DNA of 64,000 bases from DATJZH01 sp052146815. Its GTDB lineage: Bacteria > Actinomycetota > Actinomycetes > Streptosporangiales > Streptosporangiaceae. The stretch covers positions 12,345 to 76,344 of the forward strand of contig JBKQMG010000191.1 in NCBI GenBank assembly GCA_052146815.1. The letters run 5' to 3'. Every line of letters begins with the position of its first letter. The stretch's first letter is position 1. The notes beneath the pieces are model-generated. The model saw only the letters and a program-made list of their open reading frames with translations, was not told the DNA's origin and did no database searches. Of this stretch, positions 15,837 through 23,989 are shown one piece after another. The translations under genes and the position numbers were made by a program.

Positions 15837-18286
15837 CCGCACCCGGCGCCACTGGGCGACAAGCAGGACCGTGCGGGCCGGCCGTCAGCGCCTCGCCATT
15901 GCTCCGGGACGGGCCGCTGCCCGGTGGCCCGTCCCTGGACGGCCTGGACCCTGGCGGCCCAGAGCCAGGTGGCGCGCGCGGGGACGGACGGTCAGACGGC
16001 CGGCCGGGGGCCGGGCTGACGGCGATGCTGGAGGCACGCAGCATCGCCATCGTGGGGGCCTCGCCGCGGCCGGGGTCGTTCGGCCAGCGCATGGTCGAGG
16101 AGGTCCTGCGGAGCCCGGCGGCCCCGCAGGTCCACCTGGTCAATCCCCGGTACGCCGAGATCGGCGACCGCAGGTGCGTCCCGTCACTGGCCGAGCTGCC
16201 CGGCCCGGTCGACCTGGTGCTGCTGGGCGTGCCTGACGCCGCCCTTGAAGAGCAGCTCGCCCTGGCGGCCCGGCGGGGCGACGCCGCCGCGGTAATCTTC
16301 GGCAGCGCCCACGACGAGGCGGCGCGGCCGGCGGGAAACAGCACTTCTTCAGCCAGCGCGCCGGCACCTGGCACGGCGCAGCTGAGGGACCGGCTCACCG
16401 CCATCGCCCGGCCGGCCGGGCTGCAGGTGTGCGGGGCGGGCTGCATGGGCTTCGTCAACGTCAGCCGGGGCCTGCGGGCGATCGGCTACGCCGAGCCCGA
16501 TCCGCTGCCAGCCGGCCCGATCGCCCTGGTCACCCATTCGGGCTCGGTGTTCTCGGCCATGCTGCGCACCCGCCGGGCGATCGGCTTCACGCTGGCGGTC
16601 TCCTCCGGGCAGGAGCTGGTGACCACGGCGCCGGCTTACCTTGAGTACGCGCTGGAACTGCCCGAGACCAGAGTGCTGGCGCTGGTGCTGGAGACGATGC
16701 GGGAGGCAGGCCGGCTGCGCAGCGTCCTCGCGGCGGCCGCGGCCCGCGACATCCCGGTGGTTCTGCTCACCGCGGGCGGCTCGGCGAGCGGCCGGGCGAT
16801 GGTCGCCGCGCACTCCGGCGCGCTCGCGGCCGCGGACGGTGGCTGGGAGGCGCTGGCCCGCGCCTACGACGTGCACCGGGTCGGTGACCTGGCCGAGATG
16901 GCCGACACGCTGGAGCTGTTCGCGATCGGCCGGCGGGCGGGCGGCCGGCGCGGGGAGGACGGGCGGGCGGCGGACCGGCGGGAGCCGTACCCGCGAGCCG
17001 CGCGCGGGATCGCGACCGTGCACGATTCGGGCCTGGAGCGCGCGCACGCCGCCGACCTGGCCGAAGAGCTGGGCGTGCCGTTCGCGCCGATCAGCGACGC
17101 CACGAAGGAGCAGCTGGCGCGGATCCTCGACCCTGGCCTGGAGCCGGTCAACCCGCTCGATGTCTGGGGTACCGGGGCCGCCACGCGCGAGCTGTTCGCG
17201 AATTCGCTCACCACGCTGGCCGCCGATGACAACGTGGGCGCCGTCGCGCTGTCGGTCGATCTGGTGCCCGAGCTAGATGGCGACGATTCCTATCCGCAGG
17301 CGGTGCGCGATGCCGCTGCGCAGACCGACAAGCCGGTCGCGGTCCTGAGCAACCTGCCGAGCGGCATCGATGCCGAGCTGGCGATCTCGCTGCGTCAGGC
17401 CGGGATCCCGGTGCTGGAGGGCCTGCGCAGCGGCCTGCTCGCGCTGTCGCATCTCGTCAGGCACGCCGCGGCCGCGGACGCCGGACCCGCCGCCCAAGGT
17501 AACCAGGGCGAGCCCGGCAGCGGCGAGTCCGCTGGCATCGAGCCTGCCGCAGCCGAGACCGCTGCGGCCGGGCCTGCCGGGGCCCCAGCCCAGACCGGCC
17601 GGACGCGCCGACAGCGCGGCAGTGCGCTGCTGGCGGCCGGCCAGGCGAGCGGGGCCGCACTGCTGCAGCTGCTGGGCGAGTACGGCATCACGGCCATCCG
17701 GGCCCGGCCTGCCGCCGACGCGCAGGCCGCCGCGGCGGCTGCGGCCTCGATCGGCTACCCGGTGGTTCTGAAGACTGACGAGCCGGGAATTGCCCACAAA
17801 TCTGACGTCGGCGGCGTGCTTCTCGGCCTGCGCACCCCGCAGGAACTGGCGGCCGGGTACGCCGACCTGGCTGGCCGGCTCGGCTGCCATGTGCTGGTCT
17901 GCGGTACCGCGCCTCCGGGCGTGGAACTGGCGCTGGGCATCGCCCGCGATCCGCAGCTGGGTCCGCTGATCGTGCTCGGCGCTGGCGGCATTCTGGTCGA
18001 GCTGCTCGCCGACCGCGTCGTGGCACTGCCGCCCGTCGATACGGCCGGGGCCCGCCGGCTGCTGGGCGAGCTGCGGGTCAGCCAGCTGCTGGCTGGCGTG
18101 CGAGGTGCGCCCCCGGCCGACACCAGTGCGATCGCGCGGGCGGTAGCCGGCATGTCCGCGATCGCCGCGGAACTCGGTGATCAGCTCGAGGCCCTCGACG
18201 TGAACCCGCTCATCTGCGGGCCGGCCGGCGCGGTCGCCGTAGACGCGCTGGCCGTCACGCGGGCGGCGACGCCGTATTCGCAGTGA
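15833..18286 (+). CDS. ADP-forming acyl-CoA synthetase, alpha-beta fusion
   Basis: NDP-forming acid-CoA ligase of 817 residues. A proline/glycine-rich lead of about 60 residues is followed by a CoA-binding Rossmann domain (EARSIAIVGASPRPGSFGQR), a succinyl-CoA ligase-like domain with the phosphohistidine motif AAHSGALA (His327), an Ala-rich linker near 550-590, and a C-terminal ATP-grasp domain (YPVVLKTDEPGIAHKSDVGG). The GTG at 15833 overlaps the upstream stop codon as GTGA, and the frame is continuous from there. Unlike AMP-forming ligases it couples CoA ester formation to ATP/ADP. In this operon it probably activates, or salvages energy from, the acid left after amine removal. Confidence 0.88.
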   Translation: MTAPGATGRQAGPCGPAVSASPLLRDGPLPGGPSLDGLDPGGPEPGGARGDGRSDGRPGAGLTAMLEARSIAIVGASPRPGSFGQRMVEEVLRSPAAPQVHLVNPRYAEIGDRRCVPSLAELPGPVDLVLLGVPDAALEEQLALAARRGDAAAVIFGSAHDEAARPAGNSTSSASAPAPGTAQLRDRLTAIARPAGLQVCGAGCMGFVNVSRGLRAIGYAEPDPLPAGPIALVTHSGSVFSAMLRTRRAIGFTLAVSSGQELVTTAPAYLEYALELPETRVLALVLETMREAGRLRSVLAAAAARDIPVVLLTAGGSASGRAMVAAHSGALAAADGGWEALARAYDVHRVGDLAEMADTLELFAIGRRAGGRRGEDGRAADRREPYPRAARGIATVHDSGLERAHAADLAEELGVPFAPISDATKEQLARILDPGLEPVNPLDVWGTGAATRELFANSLTTLAADDNVGAVALSVDLVPELDGDDSYPQAVRDAAAQTDKPVAVLSNLPSGIDAELAISLRQAGIPVLEGLRSGLLALSHLVRHAAAADAGPAAQGNQGEPGSGESAGIEPAAAETAAAGPAGAPAQTGRTRRQRGSALLAAGQASGAALLQLLGEYGITAIRARPAADAQAAAAAAASIGYPVVLKTDEPGIAHKSDVGGVLLGLRTPQELAAGYADLAGRLGCHVLVCGTAPPGVELALGIARDPQLGPLIVLGAGGILVELLADRVVALPPVDTAGARRLLGELRVSQLLAGVRGAPPADTSAIARAVAGMSAIAAELGDQLEALDVNPLICGPAGAVAVDALAVTRAATPYSQ

Positions 18287-18378
18287 GATCAGGCCGGCAC
18301 GCAGCGTGCGGCGACCGTCGGCCGGGTGGCCGACCACGCGACCACACGGGGCATCGACGCTGCCCTCCAGGCCAGTCC

Positions 18379-18433
18379 CGCGGCGGGCTAGGAATCAGGC
18401 CCGCGGCGGGCTCGGCCAGTCGCGCGGCGGGCT
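18379..18433. repeat. three near-regular copies of CGCGGCGGGCT
   Basis: Copies start at 18379, 18402 and 18423, in the gap after the CoA-ligase gene and touching the cupin stop codon. Each can form a short GC stem, so the array may serve as a weak bidirectional terminator between converging genes. Confidence 0.5.
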
Positions 18434-18776
18434 AGAAGATGACGTAGACCTTGCGGATCTTCTCGTGGATCTGCCAGGTCCCGGCCCAGCCGCGAGGGAA
18501 GACCGCGGTGTCGCCCGGCCCGATGTCCTGCGGCTTGCCGCCGTCCGGGGTGACGGTCATCCGGCCCGCCACGATGTGCACGAACTCGTGCGTCTCCAGC
18601 TTCCAGTAGGACGGGCCGGGCTCGCACTCCCAGACGCCGGCCTCCTGGTCGCCGTCCTGCCACAGGGTGAAGCCGGAGGTCTGCATCGGCTCGCCGGTGG
18701 CCTCCTCGAGCGGGCCCCAGTCCTCGAGCTCGGCGGTCGCGGCGGAGGCGTGGAACGGCGTGGTGATGTCAGTCAT
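18432..18776 (-). CDS. cupin-domain protein
   Basis: A 114-residue single beta-barrel protein of the cupin_3 (COG3450) type. The two conserved cupin stretches are visible as WKLETHEFVHIVAGRMTVTP and GPGDTAVFPRGWAGTWQIHE, with metal-ligand-like His and Glu. Such proteins are often small enzymes or accessory binding proteins in catabolic operons. Start is taken at ATG 18776 behind GGAAAGGA; an in-frame ATG at 18805, overlapping the upstream stop codon as TAATG, is an alternative. It follows the FAD oxidase gene as the second gene of a minus-strand operon. The substrate is unknown. Confidence 0.8.
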   Translation of the reverse strand: MTDITTPFHASAATAELEDWGPLEEATGEPMQTSGFTLWQDGDQEAGVWECEPGPSYWKLETHEFVHIVAGRMTVTPDGGKPQDIGPGDTAVFPRGWAGTWQIHEKIRKVYVIF

Positions 18777-18805
18777 GGCCGGTGTGTCCTTTCCGGAGGT
18801 ACTCA

Positions 18806-20023
18806 TTAAGCGGGAGCGTCCTGCACGGCCTCGGGGAACGGCAGGGCGATCGGGTCGGTCGCGAGGGAGCTGTGGCCGTTCTCGTCGAAGCGGTCCAGGC
18901 CGAGGACCGCGGTGTCCACCACGTCCGAGGTCCCGGTCAGGGCGACATCGGCCGCAGCCCGGGCCACGGCCGGCCCCCACATCATCCCGGCGCCGCCCGC
19001 ACTGACCACGGTGACCCCGTTAAGTGCCCTGTCGGTGGTACTGGCGGGGCCGATGATCGGCAGGTGGTCGGGGGTGTAGTCGATGGTGGCCGCCCAGACC
19101 CGGCGCAGCCCGAGGCTGGCCGTGACCGGGACCAGCTCGGCCAGCCGCGTGCGCATCCGGGCCAGGTACGGCTCGTCGATGCAGCGGGCCGGGCCGGGCG
19201 GCTCGTCCGGGTTGCTCATCCCGAACAGCATGCCGCCTTCCTCGGGCCGCCAGTAGAGCCCGGCCGCCAGGTCGAAGAACATCGGCAGCCGGGACTGGTG
19301 CAGGTCAGGGTGGGGCTGCGTGACCGCCACCTGATGCCGGGCCCCGCCGGCCGGGATCTTCACCCCGGCGACGCCGCCCACCTCGGCCAGTTCAGGGCCG
19401 CCGGTCAGCACCACGATCGGGGCGCTTACCGGGCCGGCCGACGTCTGCACGCCGCTGACGGCATCGCCGTCGGTGAGCAGCCCCGTGCAGGTCACGCGCT
19501 CGCGGACGTCGACGCCGCTGGTCGCGAGCGCGACCGCGTAGGCGGTGACATTACGGGGCGGGGTGAGGTAGCCGTCCTCCGCGCAGAACGTAGCGCCGAG
19601 CGTGCAGCCCCGCGCCAGTGCCGGGCACAGCTCGTCGATCTCGGCCGGCTGGAGCCAGCGGACCGACAGGCCCAGCGCGTTCTGCATGGCCATCCGGTCG
19701 CGTGCGGCGGCGACGTCAGCGTCGGTGAAGCACGGCAGCAGATAGCCCTGCGCGGTGAAACCGGAGTCGATCCCGATCTCGTCGGGCTGGCGCAGGTAGA
19801 ACTGGCGCGACCACTCGCCAAGCTGGACGGCCCAGGGCGTGCCGCCCTGGGTGCGGACCACGCCGGCGGCGCGGCTGCTTGCCCCGTCGCCGAGAGTGCG
19901 CTTCTCGATCAGGGTTACTCGCCGGACGCCGCTGCGGCGCAGGAAATAGGCGCACCAGCCGCCGACCGTCCCGCCGCCGACGACAATCGCGTCCGCGGTG
20001 TCCGGCTGACCGGGCGAAACCAT
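18806..20023 (-). CDS. DAO-family FAD-dependent oxidoreductase (amine/amino acid oxidase type)
   Basis: Flavoprotein of 405 residues in the D-amino acid/sarcosine/dimethylglycine oxidase family, which oxidises C-N bonds of amines and N-methyl amino acids. DAIVVGGGTVGGWCAYFLRR near residue 10 binds the FAD ADP moiety, and AGVVRTQGGTPWAVQLGEWS follows. The last quarter contains YTPDHLPIIGPAS and VVSAGGAGMMWGPAVARAAA, typical of the family. The ATG at 20023 has no clear ribosome site; a GTG two codons upstream is possible. The perfect operator palindrome at 20048 lies just upstream. It forms an operon with the cupin gene and plausibly demethylates or deaminates the regulon's amine. Confidence 0.85.
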   Translation of the reverse strand: MVSPGQPDTADAIVVGGGTVGGWCAYFLRRSGVRRVTLIEKRTLGDGASSRAAGVVRTQGGTPWAVQLGEWSRQFYLRQPDEIGIDSGFTAQGYLLPCFTDADVAAARDRMAMQNALGLSVRWLQPAEIDELCPALARGCTLGATFCAEDGYLTPPRNVTAYAVALATSGVDVRERVTCTGLLTDGDAVSGVQTSAGPVSAPIVVLTGGPELAEVGGVAGVKIPAGGARHQVAVTQPHPDLHQSRLPMFFDLAAGLYWRPEEGGMLFGMSNPDEPPGPARCIDEPYLARMRTRLAELVPVTASLGLRRVWAATIDYTPDHLPIIGPASTTDRALNGVTVVSAGGAGMMWGPAVARAAADVALTGTSDVVDTAVLGLDRFDENGHSSLATDPIALPFPEAVQDAPA

Positions 20024-20051
20024 TGGCACGAGGCCGATGCTGACATAGACT
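20023..20051 (+). promoter_or_regulatory. promoter of the acyl-CoA dehydrogenase gene (TTGGCA-17-TAGACT)
   Basis: TTGGCA at 20023-20028 and TAGACT at 20046-20051 with a 17-base spacer; the -10 box overlaps the perfect palindrome. A minus-strand box TATGTC (20047-20042) could serve the divergent oxidase gene from the same spot. Confidence 0.65.
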
Positions 20052-20063
20052 GAACGTTCAGTC
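20048..20063. promoter_or_regulatory. TetR-type operator copy 4 (perfect palindrome)
   Basis: GACTGAACGTTCAGTC is fully self-complementary over 16 bases. It lies between the divergent DAO-type oxidase and acyl-CoA dehydrogenase genes. Confidence 0.85.
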
Positions 20064-20161
20064 AAGAGCAAGTCTGTAGTGAGCACGTCCGTCCAGAGCA
20101 CGGCCGCAGGCCGGACTTCGGGCCGGCTGGCCAGACGTCACCGCGAGAGGCTGGACCCGCC

Positions 20162-21328
20162 ATGTACGGCTTGACAGAGGAAGACCTGCGGATCCAGGCC
20201 AGCGCCGCGACCTTTGCCGACGAGCTGATCCCGTTCGAGGTCACCGCCGAGATGAACGACGGCGAGCTGCCCAAGGACGTGACCGCGCAGCACGCGGCCA
20301 GGGCCAGGGAGCTGGGCCTCGCCGCGGCGAACATGCCGGCCGAACTCGGCGGCGGCGGCTGCACGTCGCTGCAGCAGGTACTGATCCAGGAGCAGGTCGG
20401 CCGGGTCACCAACGCGCTGGCCTGGCCGGCGGCCACGCCCCCGTCCTGGCTGCCGGTCGTGGCCACCGACTACCAGATGCAGAAGTTCGTGCTGCCCGCG
20501 ATCCGCGGTGAGCGCGAGGAGTGCTACGCGATCACCGAGGAGGACGCCGGGTCCGATGTCGACGCGATCCAGGCGACCGCGCGACGGGACGGCGACGACT
20601 ACCTGCTGACCGGCGAGAAGTGGCATGTGACGTCCTACAACTCCGCGGACTTCGCGTTCTTCCAGGGCAAGCTGGCCGGGGGGGAGCACGACGGCGAGCA
20701 TGCGATGTTCCTGGTCGACCTGCCGAGCCCCGGCATCACCGTGGTCCGCACGCCCGCCTACTCCCACACCATCAGCCACCATCACCCGATCGTCGCCTTC
20801 GCAGGCGTCCGGGTCCCGGCCGCGAACCGGGTGGGCACCGAAGGGGACGGGATGAGTTTTGCCTACGAGTGGTTCCGGTTCGAGCGGCTCATGGTCGCGG
20901 CCAGGTGCCTCGGCGCGGCGCAGCGACTCATCGACGAGATGACCGCTTTTGCCACCGAGCGGCAGGTGCAGGGCAAGCCCATCAGCGGGCTGGGCCAGAT
21001 CCAGGCGATGCTCGCCGACAGCCTGACCGAGCTGTTCGCGGCCCGGTCGCTGACGTATGAGACCGCGCGGGCGATCGACGCCGGGACCGACGTCAAGGTG
21101 CAGCACGCGCAGTGCTCAATGGCCAAGCTGTACGCGTCGGAGATGGCCGGGCGGGTGGCCGACCGCGCCGTGCAGGTGTTCGGCGGCCGCGGCTACATGC
21201 GCGAGAACGTCGCCGAGCGCTTCTACCGCGAGGTCCGGGTGGAGCGGATCTGGGAGGGCACCAGCGAAATCCAGCGCGCCATCATCGCCGACCAGATGGC
21301 CAAGCGCGGACCGCGCGCACTGGCCTGA
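20162..21328 (+). CDS. acyl-CoA dehydrogenase
   Basis: FAD-dependent alpha,beta-dehydrogenase of acyl-CoA esters, 388 residues as usual for the family. CYAITEEDAGSDVDAIQATA (about 120-140) and the substrate-proximal WHVTSYNS follow the N-terminal helical domain. The C-terminal signature has VFGGRGYMRENVAERFYREV and then RIWEGTSEIQRAIIADQMAK. Electrons would pass to ETF. Start ATG has GAGAGG upstream. Within the regulon it probably acts on the CoA ester made by the ADP-forming ligase at 15833. The exact acyl group cannot be predicted. Confidence 0.9.
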   Translation: MYGLTEEDLRIQASAATFADELIPFEVTAEMNDGELPKDVTAQHAARARELGLAAANMPAELGGGGCTSLQQVLIQEQVGRVTNALAWPAATPPSWLPVVATDYQMQKFVLPAIRGEREECYAITEEDAGSDVDAIQATARRDGDDYLLTGEKWHVTSYNSADFAFFQGKLAGGEHDGEHAMFLVDLPSPGITVVRTPAYSHTISHHHPIVAFAGVRVPAANRVGTEGDGMSFAYEWFRFERLMVAARCLGAAQRLIDEMTAFATERQVQGKPISGLGQIQAMLADSLTELFAARSLTYETARAIDAGTDVKVQHAQCSMAKLYASEMAGRVADRAVQVFGGRGYMRENVAERFYREVRVERIWEGTSEIQRAIIADQMAKRGPRALA

Positions 21329-21380
21329 GCGGCGGCGCCCGGCCTTTCGCGGGGCGCGTCCTGACCGCGCTCAGCGCGGG

Positions 21381-21520
21381 GCGTCCTTCGCGAGGCAGCA
21401 GCGACTCGATCGCGGCGACCGGCTCAGGAACTTCCGGGTCGGTCTGCGGCCGGAAGCGCCCGGCGATCTTCCCGTCCGGCGCGATGAGAAGCTTCTCGAA
21501 GTTCCACCGGATATCGCCGG
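21381..21520 (-). pseudogene. remnant of a glutathione peroxidase C-terminus
   Basis: In the gap between the dehydrogenase and the ammonia-lyase-like gene, the minus strand encodes GDIRWNFEKLLIAPDGKIAG followed by RFRPQTDPEVPEP and IESLL. This is the end of a glutathione/thioredoxin peroxidase (BtuE/GPx family), including the conserved WNFEKFL-type motif with the catalytic Trp. The preceding two thirds, with the catalytic Cys, are absent: upstream the frame runs into sequence antisense to the neighbouring gene. About 46 residues remain. I read it as a decayed gene. Confidence 0.65.
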
Positions 21521-21562
21521 CCTGCCCTGCTGCACCGGCGCCGGTGCGGCACTGTAGAGGCC

Positions 21563-22789
21563 GTGACTGACCCCATTCCCCCGGCGGGCCCGACTCCTCC
21601 CGCGGGCGGTACTGCTCCCGCCGGCGGTACTGCCCCCGCAGGCACGACTCCGGCGGACGCGACCATGCCCGCCCCGCCGCGCTGGCACGCCCGGCCGGCC
21701 GCGCGGGACTGGACGTGCCTTGCCGCGCCCCGCGACGTGCTGGCCTTTCATCACGGTCTGCCCGGCTATACCGAGACCCCGCTGACTGAGCTTCCGGCAC
21801 TCGCCGCCCAGCTCGGCGTCGGGCGGCTGTTCGTCAAGGACGAGTCGACGCGCCTCGGGCTGTCCGCCTTCAAGGTTCTGGGCGCCTCCTGGGCGGTCGC
21901 GCAGGTGATCGCGGCGCGTGCGGGCCTGACCGGGCCGGCCGGGCCGCTGACCTTCGCGGCCGTCCGGGCGGCGGCCGGGAGGCTGCCGCTGACGCTGGTG
22001 ACGGCCACCGACGGGAACCACGGCCGGGCCGTCGCCAGGATGGCCGCGCTGCTCGGGTTGCGCGCGCAGATCTTCGTGCCGCAGGTCATCTCGCCGCGGG
22101 CGGCCGCGGCCATCGCGGCCGAAGGCGCCGACGTCACGACCGTCGCCGGCTCCTACGACGAGGCCGTCGAAGCGGCCGCGGCCAGCGTCGCCGGCCGAAG
22201 CGACCGGGAGCTGATCCAGGACACGGCTTGGCCCGGCTACGAGCAGGTGCCCGGCTGGATCGTCGACGGCTACGCCACGCTGCTGCGCGAGGTCGATGAT
22301 CAGCTGCGCCAGGCCGGCGCGGGCGGGCCCGGCGTCGTGGCGGTGCCGGTCGGCGTCGGCTCGCTGGTCCAGGCCGTCGTCATCCACTACCGCAGCGGCG
22401 CGGCCACGTCGCCGGCCGCGGTGCTGTCGGCCGAGCCGGACACCGCGGCCTGCGTGCTGGCCAGCCTGACGGCCGGTGAGCTGCGCTCGGTCGCCACCGC
22501 TGCGACGATCATGGCCGGGCTGAACTGCGGTACCCCGTCCAGCCTGTGCTGGCCTTACCTGCGCAAAGGCCTGGACGCCGCGATCGCCGTCGGCGACGAT
22601 GACGCGGCGCGGGCCGTCACCGACCTAGCCGCGCTTGGCGTGTCCAGCGGCCCGAGTGGCGCGGCCGCCCTGGCCGGAGCCAGGGCCGCGCTGACCGGAC
22701 CGGGCAGCGAGGTCCGCCGGGCCGAACTGGGGGCCGGGCGCGACAGCATCGTGGTCGTGCTGAGCACCGAAGGCGCTCCGAAGGACTAG
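21563..22789 (+). CDS. PLP-dependent diaminopropionate ammonia-lyase-like enzyme
   Basis: Fold-type II PLP enzyme of 408 residues related to 2,3-diaminopropionate ammonia-lyase and threonine-dehydratase-like enzymes. The PLP-lysine region is RLFVKDESTRLGLSAFKVLG, and ATDGNHGRAVARMAALLGLR is the substrate loop. The first 35 residues are a Pro/Ala/Gly-rich tail built on a 15-base repeat (APAGGT units). Start GTG at 21563. Its stop codon interlocks with that of the convergent Rieske gene at CTAG. It lacks its own palindrome and may be read through from the dehydrogenase promoter. It likely eliminates ammonia from an amino acid intermediate. Confidence 0.8.
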   Translation: MTDPIPPAGPTPPAGGTAPAGGTAPAGTTPADATMPAPPRWHARPAARDWTCLAAPRDVLAFHHGLPGYTETPLTELPALAAQLGVGRLFVKDESTRLGLSAFKVLGASWAVAQVIAARAGLTGPAGPLTFAAVRAAAGRLPLTLVTATDGNHGRAVARMAALLGLRAQIFVPQVISPRAAAAIAAEGADVTTVAGSYDEAVEAAAASVAGRSDRELIQDTAWPGYEQVPGWIVDGYATLLREVDDQLRQAGAGGPGVVAVPVGVGSLVQAVVIHYRSGAATSPAAVLSAEPDTAACVLASLTAGELRSVATAATIMAGLNCGTPSSLCWPYLRKGLDAAIAVGDDDAARAVTDLAALGVSSGPSGAAALAGARAALTGPGSEVRRAELGAGRDSIVVVLSTEGAPKD

Positions 22790-23982
22790 CCGGAAACTCG
22801 TTCCCGCGGCGCCGCGCTCCACACCGGCTCGCCCTGGTAACCGCGGGCGATCGTCGTGACGAACTGGTACACCGCGTCCTCGTCGGGAGACAGCGGGCCG
22901 GGCTGGGCGTGCTCGGAGGACAGGCCCCGCTGCACTGATTCGCAGGCGGCCCAGTCCTGCCGGTTGGTGATGTCCCAGAACTCCACCGCGTAGCCGGGAT
23001 CGAAGTCGGGCCGGGCCACGGCCTCAGGCGCGAACGCCCAGGAGCACTCGATCCTGGTCCGGTCCACCGCCAGCGGGGTCAGGCGGTGCGTCATCACGTA
23101 GTCCGGGTGCAGGCTGAGCAGCACGTTGGGGAACACGTTGAGGTAGATCACGGTGCGCAGGCCGGTCGCGTCGAGGCCGCGCAGCGGGGCGCCGAGACTG
23201 GTGCCGTCCAGCGACATGGTGTCCATGCCGTCGCGCAGGTCCATCCAGCCGCCGACCCAGGGGCCGTCGGCCACGTAGTTCTCGCCGCTGCGCGGCGGGC
23301 TCACCTTGCACAGCTCCGGATGGATCATCGGGCAGTGGTAGCACTCGTGGTAGTTCTCGGTCAGGATCTTCCAGTTGGCGGCCGCGTCGTACACGTGCCG
23401 TCCGGAGATCGCGAGCCGCTCCGGCTCGTAGGGCGCCACCAGGTCGGTCAGGCCGCCCAGCGACTCGGCAAACGGGGCCGCTGTCCCCGAACCATCCACG
23501 AAAATAAGCCCCTGCCACTCGGCGGCCGGCAGCTCGACCAGCCCCCAGGCTGAGTCGTCGAAGCCCGGCTGGCCCTTGAAGCCCGCAGCGGCCCGCAACT
23601 CCCCGTTCAGCCCGAACGTCCAGGAGTGATATGGGCAGATGACGGCGCCGCGCTGAACGGCCGTACCGCAGGGCAGCAGCTCGTGCCCGCGGTGCCGGCA
23701 GGTGTTGGCGAACGCGCGCACGGTGCCGGCGTCATCGCGGGTGAGCAGCACGCTGCCGGTGCCCATGGGCTCGGCGCGCTGATCCCCGGGGCTGGCCAGC
23801 TCGGCACTGAACCCCACGCAGGCCCAGCCGCCGGCGAAGAAGTGCTTCTGCTCCCAGGCGAAGACCTCGGGGTCGACGTAGGCGGCACGCGGCAGCATGC
23901 GGCTTTGCCCGAATGGCCGGAGCGTGGCCGCCAGTCCGGCTGGATCGATGGGCGCGGCAGGATAACGACGCTGACTGACCAT
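22786..23982 (-). CDS. Rieske non-heme iron oxygenase, alpha subunit (quaternary-amine type)
   Basis: Oxygenase of 398 residues. The Rieske [2Fe-2S] ligands are Cys95, His97, Cys116 and His119 (CRHRGH and CPYHSW). The mononuclear iron site has His216 and His221 in ECYHCPMIHPE, with an Asp near residue 340. The bridging residue three before the first His is Glu213, not the Asp of naphthalene dioxygenase. Glu is known at this position in carnitine oxygenase CntA, which suggests oxidative C-N cleavage of a trimethylammonium or related betaine. The ATG at 23982 lies inside an operator-like palindrome with TATCCT seven bases upstream, so the mRNA is probably leaderless. No reductase gene is visible nearby. 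Confidence 0.88.
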   Translation of the reverse strand: MVSQRRYPAAPIDPAGLAATLRPFGQSRMLPRAAYVDPEVFAWEQKHFFAGGWACVGFSAELASPGDQRAEPMGTGSVLLTRDDAGTVRAFANTCRHRGHELLPCGTAVQRGAVICPYHSWTFGLNGELRAAAGFKGQPGFDDSAWGLVELPAAEWQGLIFVDGSGTAAPFAESLGGLTDLVAPYEPERLAISGRHVYDAAANWKILTENYHECYHCPMIHPELCKVSPPRSGENYVADGPWVGGWMDLRDGMDTMSLDGTSLGAPLRGLDATGLRTVIYLNVFPNVLLSLHPDYVMTHRLTPLAVDRTRIECSWAFAPEAVARPDFDPGYAVEFWDITNRQDWAACESVQRGLSSEHAQPGPLSPDEDAVYQFVTTIARGYQGEPVWSAAPRERVSG

Positions 23983-23988
23983 ACAGTC
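23973..23988. promoter_or_regulatory. TetR-type operator copy 5, overlapping the Rieske start codon
   Basis: GACTGACCATACAGTC matches the operator with one mismatch in each 7-base arm. The Rieske start codon (minus strand 23982-23980) lies in the middle of it. Confidence 0.6.
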
Positions 23989-23989
23989 A

